Counted from the stretch's first letter, positions 13,101 to 26,089 are shown. The stretch: 64,000 nt of DNA from Nemania diffusa (GCA_038501195.1 JBBPUQ010000001.1:4402001-4466000), one strand, 5' to 3'. Translations and numbers: made by a program. The notes: generated from the sequence alone by a model not told the origin.

Positions 13101-15501
13101 TTAATTTATATTTTGTAATAATAGTAAAAATAAAATTAATATATTTAAAATATAAAATTTTATTAATTTAATTAATATTAAAATCGTTATAATATTTATA
13201 GTTTTAAAGTTTTTAATATTATTAAATTAAATTATTATATTATTTAAAGTTTAATTTATTTATATAAAAAAGTTTTTTTATATAAAAGTTTTAGTTTAAG
13301 TTTTTTTAATAGTTAAAACTTTAGTTATATTAATATTTTATAAAATATTTTAGTACTTTATATTATATTAACTATTTAAATAAAAATTATTTAATATTAA
13401 TATTTAGTTTTAAATATATATATTTTTTTTTGTTATATAATAAAAATATATTAAATTTATTAAAAATTAAACTATTTCATTTTTAGTTTTAAAATTTAAG
13501 TTGTTATTAAATTTATTATTATATAAAAAATTTTTATTACTTTTGTAATTTAATATAAATATATTATATTTTTTATATAATAAAGTTTTTTATTTTAAAG
13601 TATTATATATAACAAAATATTGTTTTTTTGCTTTTAATTTTTTTTATTAATTATAGTTAATAAATTAATAACTAAGCTTTTTATAAATAAAACACTTTTT
13701 ATTATTTTTATTATTTTTATTATATAATTACTGTAGTTTTTAATAAAAGTTTTTTTTAAAGCTATAATTATATAATTGTTTTAAATATTTAATATTATAT
13801 TGTTTATTAATAAAATAAACATTTGTTATATAATAATAATTTATTTTTCGATTAAAAAAAACTTATAAAGCTGCTTATAAATTAAAAAATAAAGTTTTAT
13901 ATATAAATTTTTAACTAATTAAAATAAGTTCAAATTTAAATATATTAAAATATATTTATATAACTATTATATAAAATAATATTTTTTTATAATAGTTAAG
14001 TTTTAAAATATATTATATAAATTAAAACTTATTAATTATAATTTTTAATATTTTAAATATTATTTTTATTAAATTGTTTTATTTTATTTATATAAAAATA
14101 ATAATAATTTAATTAATTTAATACTAATTATAATTAACTATTATATTAAAATAATTATTAAATATTATATAAATTTTGTTTTATTTATATATTAAACTAA
14201 TATAATTAAAATAATACTATTTAGTTTTTTTTTTTAATATAAAAAAAAATACTATATAATACTATTTTTTAGTAATTTTAAATTAATAATATATTAAAAT
14301 AAAAATTTAAATTTTATTATATAATATATTATATAGTTTATTACTATAGTTTTAATTAAATCGTTATATTTTAATAAATATAATAAATTAAGCTGTTTTA
14401 ATTAAACTATTATAAATAATTTAAATAAAAAAAAGTTTATATAATCGATTTTTATATATAAATAAAAGTATAAAATATATAGTAAAAATTTTAAAAATAA
14501 ATATAAGTTTTAAAGTTTTTGTTTATATAAAAAAACTAAATATTTAATTATTTATATTAAATATTATATAATATATTAATATTACTAGTTTTAGTATAGC
14601 TAGTTGTAATATTAAAAAATCTATTTATATAATTATTAGTTTTAATATATTTACTAATATAAATATTAAAACTATTTATATAAACATATTATTGTTTAAT
14701 TTTTTATTGTTATTTTTATTAAACTTTTTAAAAATATATATAATTTAGTTATTTAATATTTTTTTATATATTTTAATATTTTTATTATATTTAACTATTA
14801 TAACAAATATTTGTTTAAATATATAATTAATATTTATAAATATAAGTTTTATTTAATTATTAAAGTTTATTATAAATATTTGTATAAATTATTTATTTTT
14901 AATTTTTAATTATATATATTTTTTTAAATATTATATAAAATATATTAACAATTATATTAAAATAATTATATTATTTGAATTAATTGTAATATTTTAATAT
15001 TTAAAATTAGTTTTGTTTTTTTATTCGAAAATATTAATGCTGCTTTTTTTAACTATATTTTTATACAAAAGTAAATATAGTTTTTTGTTCAAAGATTCAA
15101 AGTTGTTATTTTTAACTGCTGCAGCTGCAGCTGCTATAGCTAATTTTGTTATAAGTTTTAATATAGTTATAAAAAAAAAAAAAAAAAAAAAAAAAGTATA
15201 AAAATAAAAAAATAAATAAATAAATAAAATAGTTAAAAAGTTAAATATATAAAATAGTTTATAGTTTTATTAATTTTTATATAAAAATAACTAAACTATT
15301 ATATAAAAAATTGTTTCAATTTTGCAATATTTAAGCTTTTTTCGTTCGATAATTAATTTAACTCTTTTTTTTTTAATTAATACAAATAATAGTTTATTTT
15401 TTATATAAAAAATAAAAAATTAAATATAAAAACTATTTTATAACTAAGTTCCGCTTTTTTACTTTGTTAATTTATAATTACATTTTGTAATTATTAATTA
15501 G

Positions 15502-15809
15502 TATTAATAGAACTTTTTATATATATATATACAAAAAAATTCAAAATAATTTATAAAGTTTAAAGTTTATTTTTAAGTTTTAAAGTTCTATATTAATTTA
15601 TATATATATTTTACAAAAAAAAGTATAACTAAAAAAGTTGTATATAAGTTATTTATATATATATATATATAAGATTTATAAGTTTTATAAATTTTAGTAA
15701 ATCTTTGTATTTTTTATTTATTCGGTTATTTAATAAAAGTTTTAGTTTAAGTTTTAGTTATATATATTTAGTATATATATATAAGTTCTATTAAATTATT
15801 AGTTTAATA
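15502..15809. repeat. Right long terminal repeat
   Basis: It starts TATTAATAGAAC and ends TTTAATA, the same length as the left copy. It retains a few more C and G (for example TTCGGTTATT near 15,721 and GTTCTATTAAATT near 15,785), so it looks marginally less mutated. Bases just upstream, toward the element interior, are not purine-rich, so there is no polypurine tract on the plus strand at this end. Confidence 0.82.
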
Positions 15810-17626
15810 TAATAAATATAAATAACTAAAAAATAATAAAACATTTAAAATTATTTTTATATAAAATATAAAAAATAATCTATTTTTATTAAAATAAATA
15901 TTTATATATAAATTTAATAAAAATAGTTTTTTAAATATATATAAAATATATTTAATTATTAAAAATAACTTTTAAAAAAAAAACATATTTTAATTAATTT
16001 ATATAGTTATAATTATAGCTAAAATATTTAAATTTATAATAATATTAACAATAATTTTTAATTTTAAAATTAAATAGTTTAATATAATTAAAATATTTTT
16101 TAATATATTAAAAATTAATAAAACTTTTATAAATATGCTATTTTTAAAAAAATTTTAATTAAAATAATTTAATTAATAAATTTAATAAAACATTATATAG
16201 TTTAAAAAAATTTTTATTGCTATAATATAAAAAATTTATTAAAATATTTAAAGCTAATAAAATAATAGTTTTAAAAAAAAAACTTTATTTATTTTATATT
16301 TTAAAATATATAATATTTATTATATTTTATATAAACAACTTTTTAATTTTATATTATAAAATTTATAAAAAAAAAACAAAAGAAATTATTTTAAATATTA
16401 AAAAAGTTTATAAATTTAAAAATTAAAATAATATTATTTAATTTTTAAAAATTAAAATAATTTAAAACTATTTTTAAAAAATAATTATATTAATATATAA
16501 TAAATATATTAACAAAATTATAATATGTTATAAACTTAATAATTAAAGTTAGATTTTTATAATATTATTTTTAATAAAAAAGCTTAAAAAATATTTAAAA
16601 AATATAATAAAAATAAAAATTAAATTATATTAAAAACTAATTAAATTAATTTTATATATAGCAGTATTTTTAAAATTAAATATTATATATATAATAGTAT
16701 AATTTTTAAAATTTTTAACTAATTTTAGTTTTATATATCATAAAGCTATTTATTAAATAATTTAATATTTATATATAATATATTTTTTTAAAATTATATA
16801 TAAAATATAAAACTATAAAACTTAAGTTTTTTTAATAATAAAAAATATTTTATTTATAAATAATTATAAAATTTTTTATTTTTTATATAAATATATTATA
16901 TTATTATTTAAAAATATAATTTTATAAAAAGTTATTTATTAAAATATTATATTTATTTTTATTATAAAAATAAAAATAAATATAATTAAATTTATTATAA
17001 AAAAACAATAACTTTTAAAAAGTTGTTTTATAATTTTATTTTAAAATTAAATAAAATATAAATAATTTATTTAAATAATATATAAACAATTAAATTAATA
17101 ATAAATAAAAACAAAAAAATAAATATTAAATTTAAATATATAAATATATAAAATATATAGTTATATTAAAAATATTTTAAAAAAAACTTCAAAATAATAT
17201 ATTTTTTTATTAATTAAATATTTATTAATAAATTAACTAAAAACTTATTATAAATTTAATTTAAATATTTTTAAATTTTTATTAATTTTAAAAATATAAA
17301 TTATATTTATAATATAAATTTAAAAAATAAACAAAAAAAACTTTTTAATTATTTATTAATTTATAACAATTAAAACAACTAAAAAAAAAAAAAAAAAAAA
17401 AAAATTAAAATAAATTATATTAACTTTTATTTATTATTTTTATTATTTTATTTTTTAAATTTACTAAATATTAAAAATATTAATTTTTATTTATTAAAAG
17501 TTTTAAAAAAAATATATAAAACATAAAAAAAAAAATATATAAAAATATATAATATAATTATATAATAAAATATTAATAATATTAATAACGTAAACAAAAA
17601 AGTTATTAATAATAAAAGTATTAATA

Positions 17627-17658
<32 letters not shown>

Positions 17659-18394
17659 TAGCTAAAAAAAATAATTAAAATATAAAAAATAAATAAAAGT
17701 TTAAATATATAAACAATTTAGCTAAAAATATAAAAAATAAACATAAATATAAATAATAAAAAAGCAGTAATAATAAACTTTTTTTTATTTATTTTAAAAA
17801 TAATTTAAAAAATATTATAAAAGCAAAAAAATTTTTATATAAAAATTATTAATTAAAAATTGCTATAATAATTTTAAAAAATATTAAAATAAAATTTATA
17901 ACTTAAAAAATTTTAAATTAAATAATTACTATTAAATAGTAAATAAATAATATTATATAATTTAAACTATATTTATATTTATTAATATAATATTTTAAAT
18001 ATATATAAAAAATATAAAAAAAACTTATATAAATATATATATATATTTTAAAAAATATTTATAACAATATTAACTATAGCTAATTATATTAAAATATATA
18101 TTATTTTTATATTTAATAAAAATAATGCTTATATAGTAGCAATAAAAAACTATATATATTTTTTTTTAAATAAAATATAAATATAAACAAATATTTAATA
18201 AACTATAAAGCTTAAAATATTATATTAAAAAAAAAAAAGCAAAAAAGTTATTGTTATTATTATTAGCAGCAATAGCAAAAGTATAAAAAGTATAAATAAT
18301 AAAACAAATAATAATATTTATAATAATAATATAAAAAATTTTAACAATTATTAACTGAAATTAAAAGCAGAAAAAAAAAAACGTTTAAATGTGC

Positions 18395-18395
18395 T

Positions 18396-18427
<32 letters not shown>
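18395..18427. repeat. Perfect T21/A12 inverted run
   Basis: A run of 21 T is followed directly by 12 A, able to snap back as a hairpin, flanked by GTGC on the left and CTGC on the right. Long homopolymers are common in this isochore (an A run at about 15,171-15,195 and others near 17,380 and 17,640), but this is the only adjoining T-then-A pair of such length that I noticed. Confidence 0.6.
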
Positions 18428-19619
18428 CTGCAAAAAAAAAATCTTAAAAACAAATTAGAAATAATAACAAAAAAAAATAAAACTATTTTTTAAAAACATT
18501 AATATATAACTAATATTTTATAATATAAAATTAAAAAATTATTTATTATATTAAAATATTATAATAAAATAACATTATTTAAAGTTTTAATTAATATAAA
18601 AATTTTTATAACTAATTTAAAAATTTTATAAAATATATATTAATAATAATAATAATATTTATAACTATAAATTAGTTTTAAATTTATTTATATAAAAAAA
18701 AAGCTTAAAAATTATAGCTTATAAATAAATAAAAATAAAAAAAAAATAAAAAAATAAAAAAAACTAGTTATTTTATTAGTTAATTAAATATATAATAATT
18801 AAATAATTTTAAAAATATATTTATAAATTTAAAAAAATAACTTAAAAAAAAAAAAAAAAAAATCAAAATTATTTTATAATTAATTTATATTAAAAATATT
18901 AAAATATTAAAAACAAATTTATTTTATATATAAAAAGAAAGTATATTTTTTTTATAATTACTAGTTTAAACTTATTAAATATATTATATATTTAATTAAA
19001 TAATAAAATTATAATTAATAAATATATATAAATATAATTTTATTACTTAATAGTTTTATAATTAAAGCATAAAAAATATATTAATATAACAATATATTAA
19101 AAAAAATATATTTTTAGTTTTTTTTTTATAAAAATTAATTATTTAAAATATATAAAATTATTAAAATTATTTAAAATATACTTTTATAAAAATTTTAAAA
19201 TATAAAATTAAAAAAATTATTATTTATTTTTTTTATTAATATATAAAAAAAAAATAATTAAATAATTTAAAATAGTTTAATTAAAAAATATATAATAAAA
19301 TAAATAAATTTAATAAAATAAACTTAAAAAATTAAGTTATAAAATTTATTTAAATAAATTTATTTAATAAAAAAACTTAAAAAAAAAACTTTTACAAAAG
19401 TTTTTTTATTATTTATAATATTACTTATTAAAATTATTATTTATTACAAACATTTACTATTATAAATAAACAAAAGCGATTATAAAATTAAAACTTAAAT
19501 ATATAATATTAAATTTGATTTTAATATTTATTAAAAATATATATATATATATAAAACTTAAAAATCAAAAAATTAAAATAACTAGAATATTTAGCAAGTT
19601 TTATTTCAATATACTTTTT

Positions 19620-21160
19620 AAGATCGTTTTAGTTACACTGGTTTAATTTTATTTGCTAAGCTCGATTGTATTTTTGTATGTGATATAAGACGTATTTTCT
19701 ACGTTGTATATCTGCTAGAACACTTATTCTAAACAAGATAAGGGTTATTAGTATACTGCAATCCAGGTTCCGAGCTTTCTAGTATCAAGCTCACCACTGC
19801 TGTATCATCTTATCTCTTTCTCTAGTAATGGACTTCTTTATCACGGCTTCTGCGAATAGATAGACAGAAAAACAGAGTTATCACGAAGCCTCGTGCCTTG
19901 ACGGAGACATTCCGGAGGAATCGGTATTATAAAAGAGTATCTAACTGGCTTGAGTTGGCTGTAACTCTTATTAACAACCCTAGCACTAACTCTTTTTATT
20001 TACAACACTATAAATAGTAAATTGAGATGAGGCCCTTCTACAACTACGACGTATTAGGCTAGCTATTAACCTGCCTGCTTGGCATACAGTTCGCAGACAC
20101 CTATGCATCAATAATAAAGACCCCTACGTAGTCATACCTAGATACAGAGATCGAGTTCTTTGAAAACTAGCTCAACTGCTCCTTTTGTTAGTAGCTCTCT
20201 TGGCTGCGATATAGAAAGCGAGAAACCTCCACAGCGCAGGGATACGCAGGGCCGCAAACCCGAAAGGACTGGACATTCCTAGTCTGCTACTAATGCAACA
20301 ACACATAAGTCCCGTGAAAGAGGGGAACGTGATACTGAAGAGCCTTATCAGGATCGTGTCGGTCTCGGCTTCGCTAGCTACATACATCTAAAACATGTCA
20401 ACTCAATAATTAAGCCCTCACCTGGTGAGAGAAAGGGCGATGACCGGTGCTGTTCAAGGCGACTCGGTCGCCTAACCCGTTATACCTATACTGCCCGTAC
20501 GCGAGTAGGAAGCAGCCCCGGGACAAGGGTTAGGTAATTTTAATCCCGATATTGGCGAAGGAGACCACGACGTTTCATCTTACTTATTATATTTCCAAAA
20601 TGGCAGTCCCTAATTCTAAACCCTGGGAGGAATAATCGGGGCTTGACTATACATAGTAACTGTGGCACAGTCAGCGACCGGTGAGGGGATCATTTTTAAG
20701 AATTAGGACGTAAGGTTGGTCTACGGTATTGAGCACCGACAGGAAAGAGAGAAATGTAAATGTAGAACCGTGAGACGTATTGTTTAAGGAAAGAGTAGGA
20801 TGGGGGCTTGCTCTCGTTTAAAAGTTAGAAATACTACGGCCTATATAACTCATGTTAATACCATTCGAAGCTTTCTGTATTTCTTATCCCGACTTTCAGT
20901 CATCTGAACGGTTCCCAATAGAGGATTACGTGGTATTCAAGGACGCATCGTAATACCTAATTATTATCAACGCATCTATTTTTATGCCAACAGGCGTGCT
21001 TCTCGAAACAAGATCGTTTGATGGCTCACTATAAGAGAAAATTACCTAGACGGGTGAGCGGGTTCCCTCACGTTGTCGTGCGACCTTTTATCTACCTAGT
21101 AATTGTACATTCGACAGATATGTATCTCATTTCCAGAGTGCATAGCGTTCGTTGCCTTCA
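19620..21160. other. Transition zone with a possible decayed coding relic
   Basis: Ordinary base composition, no intact gene. At about 19,878-20,020 one plus-strand frame stays open for some 48 codons and looks protein-like, including RALTETFRRNRYYKR and NWLELAVTLINNPS. The same frame continues to about 20,300 only if several TAG/TAA/TGA stops are read through, and those stops could derive from CAG/CAA/CGA by C-to-T change. No family is recognised. Open frames on either strand at 20,172-20,387 and 21,018-21,248 lack any recognisable features. Confidence 0.35.
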
Positions 21161-22434
21161 TCACCTCAAGCTTTCGGCTTCTATTGATGCAAGCACATAT
21201 GCAGCGGAGCCTAGGACGCTGTTGTATAGAAGAGGCTGGCCAACGTAGTACTATATCAAGGTGATTAGTCAACTCAACCGGAGCTGTGGTTGTTGGGAAT
21301 AGGGGGTCGGCTTACCTCGTAACTCGCAGTCGAGTTTAAGCTACACACGGATACGGTTCCGTTGTAGCCTAGAGTTCCGTTGACCTCCCTAACCACGAAG
21401 GTATCGGTCAGGTACTTCTGAGCCCGAGCCGCCACCGTCGTCGCCGTGGGAGCCAGCTTCTTGGGTAGGTATCCCAGCCGGGCCCCCTTGAACAGGGCAT
21501 AGGAGAACATGGCGGTGCCGCTGGACTCGATGTAGTTTCCTACCCTCCCAGGCTGGTCGACGACCTGCCACCATCCTCCCGTTCGGGGATCCACAGCCTT
21601 GATGACGGCGGGCATCAAGCTTTGGAACTTGTCGAGGAGTGGGGCCTTGTAGTTGGAGGGAGCCTTTCCCTTTTCCAGGATCTCAAGCGTGTCTACTAAC
21701 GCCATGGCGTACCAGCCAAGACTTCGGCCCCAGACATAAGGACTAGCGCCCGTCTTCGGGTCAGCCCACACAGCCGTGCGCGTTGCGTCGTATCCGTGAG
21801 TGAGCAATCCAGTCGAGGCGTGGTAAGTATGGCGCCAGAGAATGTCGAATTGAAAGAGCATGTCATTTAGCGCAGCCGCCGTGCTTTTGTTACTGGAGGA
21901 GGTCTCCGTGAGTGTGTAAAGGGTGTAGAATGGGCCTAATGAGAACATGCCGTCCAGGTAGCTCCAGTACGGATAGACGTAGTACCATAACCCGCCCGCG
22001 TCATTTCGGCGATTTAAGTCGATGCTCTCTCGTAAGGCGTGTGCTGTTGTAAGATAGTTTGATATGACTTTGGCGGGCGCCAGGTTCAGGAGAGCGTTGC
22101 CGTTGGACAGCCGATCCATGGGATACGTGAGCGCATCGCTGCTCGCATTTGACAAGAATGGAATGGTAGATAGCGCGCTCTTTTGAATGTACTGCTCGTA
22201 GGGAGCTGCCGAATTAGGGTAACGCGCAGAAAGTGCAGTCAAGGCTTTCTGGAAAAAGCCAGCCTGCAAGGCTTCAGACGCTCCGCCCAGCCCCGTGAAG
22301 ACGCCTTGGCCGCGGGAGATGATGCTTGACGCCATCCACTGCGAGTAGCGAGTCTTGCATGCATCCTCTGTTGCCGTCGCTGGCACGTTGAACAGCGCGG
22401 CAGCGAGTGTCGCCACGTAGATCGGAGCACGCAT
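21161..22434 (-). CDS. Secreted GH105/GH88-type unsaturated glucuronyl (rhamnogalacturonyl) hydrolase
   Basis: Two exons on the minus strand: 22434-21316 and 21250-21161, with a 65-bp intron (donor GTAAGC, branch-like TGACTAAT, acceptor TATAG) in phase 0, giving 402 residues. The second exon supplies the family's usual C-terminal end (YYVGQPLLYNSVLG...), so the naive reading-frame end at 21274 is wrong. Residues 1-21 are a signal peptide ending near ATA, so the enzyme is probably secreted. Family landmarks: YWSYLDGMF with the presumed general acid Asp161, HGYD near 213, PYVWGRSLGWYAMALVD at 232-248, and the GNYIESSGTAMFSYAL block. GH105 enzymes remove unsaturated uronic acid from oligosaccharides produced by polysaccharide lyases, typically from rhamnogalacturonan. 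Exact substrate is not determinable. It is the first gene beside the AT isochore, about 1.5 kb away. Confidence 0.9.
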
Positions 22435-24757
22435 CTTGTCTAGGCAAGCAATGAGACGGTGTGGCTTGAGTGAAGACCGCTTAGTTGACGCCGATTCCCA
22501 GATTCGCGTGCTTGTGCGTGTGCCACCACGATTGTGATTGCGACTACCTGCAACGAGGGCGATGAAGAGAACACCAGCTGAACGAGTTCCAGTTCACGTT
22601 GGCGATGCGTGGCTTGTATACCTCACACCTCACACACTCTCTCGGAGAGAGTCCAGGGTGTTGGTAATCCAAGTGTCTTAGTGAAGCCACTAGCGACCTG
22701 GGTTAGTGTAGAGCTAGGGATAGTACTGTGCTGTGTAGGTGCTACTAGACCGGGTACCTGCTTAGCTTAGCCTACCTAAACTAGCTGCCCCAAGCCCGCC
22801 GGCTCCGGATAGATGTCCTTGTTGAGGGCATTGAAACCTGGTATACTGATTATCTACCGTGCTTTATCCATCGTCACCAGTCCGGAATACATAGAGATAG
22901 AGATGCATGCTCCTATTGAGGCTGGCTCAGCTAAGATGAGTGGCGGCCTCGCTTCGATTCCTACGCCTGTACTATTTAATTCGCTATTCAAAAATCTTGA
23001 CCATGCTATTCTACAAACACCTGCACACCGTTTGAATGTTTGTCCTTGTTTGTAGATGTGGTGTTTTCTAACGCTTTTCCGAGATGGTACAAGAAAAAAA
23101 CAAAGCGATTTTTTGAGCCATATACTCATACCTAGGTAATTGGAGTAACATTACACGTAGGTAGGTAGATAGTGTAAGTAGGTATTCTGTACTGTACAGC
23201 AGACATACGAAGGTCGGGACCACACTGTGCTTCTTCCTCGGCTTCTTTCCTCCTTCTCTCTCTCTTTTTTTGGTGCATGTTGCGGTAACTTTTATTTATA
23301 TATCTTGGAATTAGCCCACTTCAATCATTATGCGTATAATAAATGTCTAGAGACGAAGCGAATCTACCGGGGAACGAGAGCGGTTTTACGGCTGAGCGTT
23401 GCAGTGAGTGAGAGCTTGGGTTCATATATCGTGCATACGTAGGTAGTACGCAGTATACTCCACAACACCATGCGAAACACCGATGTGAACCGCGAAAACC
23501 CATGCGCCCTTTTCTGATCACTTGCATTTCAGCTGAGATCCCCGTCAGCAATGATGTGCGGTGCGTAGCCGTCTAAGTAAGTAGTATCTAGCCGATCAGC
23601 AGATAGATCGTGCAGGTAGATAAATAGAGAGTGTGCCTGACGGGCAAACTTGGTGGCCGAGAAGAGAAGAAAGAGGAAGAATGTCCGTAGGTAATGGAGA
23701 TAGTTGGAATTAAGCGAGAAGAGACAAGCGGGGATAGTGTTTCTGGCGAATGAAAAGGAGCGAGCTGTTTGAATACGGCGAATCTTGACGACAATGGCCA
23801 GTTAGTTACAAAGTAGTTGTCTGTACATCTCGTGTGCTGATGTGTTGTGGGTTAGGTAGACATGGGCAGGGGAGAGACAGACTTACACATACATACGTAC
23901 AGAATCTCTCCACTGACTCCAGTCTAGGTCCAGAATATTCGCTCAGCGAAGCTATCTTCTACACGCCATAGGTCCATACAGCTACATACGCTAATCTACT
24001 ATATCAACTACCTACCTAAACCAGGTGTGTGGATTGTCTGCTCATATTGTAGGCAACTCAAGCCCACAGAAAGCCGCGTTTCATCGAGTTAGTCATCACT
24101 ACTACCCTCCTCTATATAAGTACTTAGGTTTGTGGGGTAACGAGTTGCAGTACCTACTGGTGAACTGGATCCCTGCATTTGCTGCTCTGCAGAGTGACAT
24201 TACGCATTCCGTTACTCTGTATCGACGGCCCTTCCCGGGGAATCCGGGTTCGCGCCACTCCCGCATGTCTCTGTTGTGCAGTGTAACTGTGGGGAGTACG
24301 GTTCAGTCGTGTACACTCGAGGAGCAAGCGGTCAGCGTAGGTAGGAAAATAAAGCGGAAGAAAACCTGACAGAATGATCAAATATGCTAGAAGAGAAAAG
24401 GACTCCGGCCCAAACCACTGTTTAACCATGTCGTATTAAGGCTACCCAAGCATCGATCGGAGTTGTACCTAGATCATGGACCGCTTACCAGCGTGTTTTA
24501 GACATACCAGGTTCAAGTACACCCATGACTTCCTTCCATTGTTATTCCATACATTCAAATCTAAGTCACCTGTCTCTTGGTTTCCTTGTGTTCTCGTTGG
24601 TATCACCAAAGCTTCTATACACTATACTCTCCTATAGTCATATAGACCCCGGCGCCCCTTTCTAGATACCAGGCATGTGAGATGGAGTGAGCGCTAGTTG
24701 CTTGCTGGTGACAACTCGTCGCTCATTGAAGAGGCATAAACAACCTCTACCGCCAAC
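22435..24757. other. Gene-free intergenic region, 2.3 kb
   Basis: This lies between the divergently arranged GH105 gene (minus) and the rhodopsin-domain gene (plus), so it should hold both promoters. Short overlapping open frames on both strands (for example 22,813-23,055 and 22,854-23,129) have no domain signal and no splice logic. Several TAGGTAGGTA-type motifs occur around 23,133-23,175 and 23,825-24,015. Nothing else is recognised. Confidence 0.6.
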
Positions 24758-26089
24758 ATGGGAAGCCATCGCGACAGTTTGCTCGCTGCCGCCATCCTCT
24801 TCCTAATTCTCGACAGTATCGTCGTGTTCGCCCGAGTCTATGTTCGAACAAGGCTAGTTGCGAGGGGATTTGGTTGGGATGATTTTGTTTTATGCTTGAC
24901 ATATGTAAGCAAATCCTGCGCTACCGTGTTTTCCGTCGGGAAGCCACCTAATCTATTGTTGAGTAGATTGGATACGTGATCTCCCTCGGATTTGGTTTTA
25001 CTGCCATACAGTATGTATTCCATCGTTCGTATCTCGATCTAGCACATAAGTTGCGTCGTCTACCGCGTATATTCCTACATGCGCCCGAAAACACCCCTAG
25101 GAAACTATTATTTTCTACTGGATGCCATCGTTTTTAACCTGCGGTCTTTTGTAGTTATGGATACGCCGCCGAAGACAAGCAGCCTTGGTATGACAAGAAG
25201 AAGGCGACGATGGTATGCTTCCAAAAATTCGATCGACCAGCCGATTCGGATGCCGTAGAATAGTTGGCTGACAAAGTCTTTTTCTCAAGTATACGTACGG
25301 GGACCAAACGACTCTCTACATATCAGCAGGGTTGGTAAAGTTGGCTGTAGCGCTCGTGCTCCTCCGCATCGCCGTCGGTAGAGGAATTCGGTTACTACTC
25401 ATCGGATCTATTGGCATCGTGGGTGTTTGGACGGTCATCACGGTTGTTTTCGCGTCGTGGATTTGCGCTACGGGTGGTTCTAGTAACTGGGCCGGAAGCG
25501 AAAGATGCACAGAGGTCGGCTACTTCCGAACCATTTCCAACATTTTTATCGACTACTTCTACGCCCTCCTCCCAATATATATCCTCCGAGGTTCGCAGAT
25601 GAAGACACGGCTTAAGCTGATAGCGATATTCTTACTCGGATTGGGGATTTTGTAAGACATCTAGAGCCTTCGAGTTTAATGAGGCCTATGAGCTGACAGA
25701 CCTCACCACCTTATAGTGCGAGTACTGCAACAATTGTCAAACTTGTTATCATCGTGCGGCTTCCATACGCGAAGGGCAAAGCGGCAGACGGACTTCACTA
25801 CGACCTCCTTTTATGGGCTAATATCGAGCTCGGCCTCGCAATTCTCGCGGCTTCCGCGGCGGCGCTTCGACCACTCCTCCGACACATCCCGGCCCTATTC
25901 GATGGTACTTCTAAGCATGGGACACACGGCACACAGGAGAGTGGTCCGTATCACGAGCTTATGATAAATACTCACGATACGAATAATACTAAGGCAGGCG
26001 ACGCCGAGACGGCAACGAGTCCAAAAACCCACGGGAGTACTGCTCCCGCTGCGAATTCTTCAGATGAAGAACTTTTTCGAGTTGGATAA
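24758..26089 (+). CDS. Seven-helix fungal rhodopsin-domain (SAT4/PTH11-like) integral membrane protein
   Basis: Reconstructed exons: 24758-24904, 24967-25010, 25155-25212, 25290-25651 and 25717-26089; 327 residues. Donors are GTAAGC, GTATGT, GTATGC and GTAAGA; all junctions keep frame and rebuild hydrophobic helices. Predicted helices lie at about residues 8-28, 42-63, 93-112, 115-138, 164-182, 192-216 and 228-250, with a hydrophilic tail of about 75 residues. GWDD (39-42) before helix 2 and two loop cysteines (142 and 156) fit the fungal rhodopsin-domain family, which groups with PTH11-like putative receptors. There is no retinal-binding claim, and ligand and G-protein coupling are unknown. 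No CFEM domain is present. The first intron would be missed by single-frame reading because the exons are short. Confidence 0.85.

Larger units (their letters stand above)
9884..15814. mobile_element. RIP-degraded LTR retrotransposon with flanking target duplication
   Basis: Two long direct repeats (9889-10196 and 15502-15809, 308 bp each) enclose 5,305 bp, a normal size for a Ty1/copia or Ty3/gypsy internal region. The five bases before the left repeat (9884-9888, TAATA) equal the five after the right repeat (15810-15814, TAATA), as expected of a target-site duplication. The repeats begin TA and end TA, which fits canonical TG...CA ends after C-to-T and G-to-A mutation. Gag-pol is destroyed: all frames are full of stops, so superfamily cannot be called. 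The plus strand is T-rich inside, so the coding strand, usually A-rich in such elements, may be minus; this is weak evidence. Confidence 0.82.
1..19620. repeat. AT-rich, RIP-degraded isochore
   Basis: The whole stretch is almost only A and T, rich in TpA, with very rare CpG, and no reading frame that looks like a protein. This composition is what repeat-induced point mutation (C-to-T on both strands of repeats) leaves after saturation in Pezizomycotina. Composition changes abruptly to ordinary DNA between about 19,580 and 19,640. Recognisable content: a diverged direct-repeat cluster at 0.88-2.13 kb, an LTR element at 9.89-15.81 kb and a normal-composition island near 8.62-8.85 kb. The plus strand alternates between T-rich (about 3-6 kb and 10.2-15.5 kb) and A-rich (about 6.4-9.9 kb and 15.8-19.5 kb). 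The left end is not reached in the window. It could be a transposon-derived isochore or part of an AT-rich regional centromere; sequence alone cannot separate these. Confidence 0.93.

Noticed and set aside
15013..15201. 62-codon open frame inside the LTR element
   Set aside because: Low-complexity, with a CTGCAG repeat giving poly-Ala and a poly-A run giving poly-Lys at its end; it is part of the dead retroelement.
20172..20387. 71-codon minus-strand frame near the isochore edge
   Set aside because: No recognisable motif; overlaps a better but decayed plus-strand frame.
22813..23129. Two overlapping open frames on opposite strands
   Set aside because: Neither has domain features or splice partners; they lie in a divergent promoter region.
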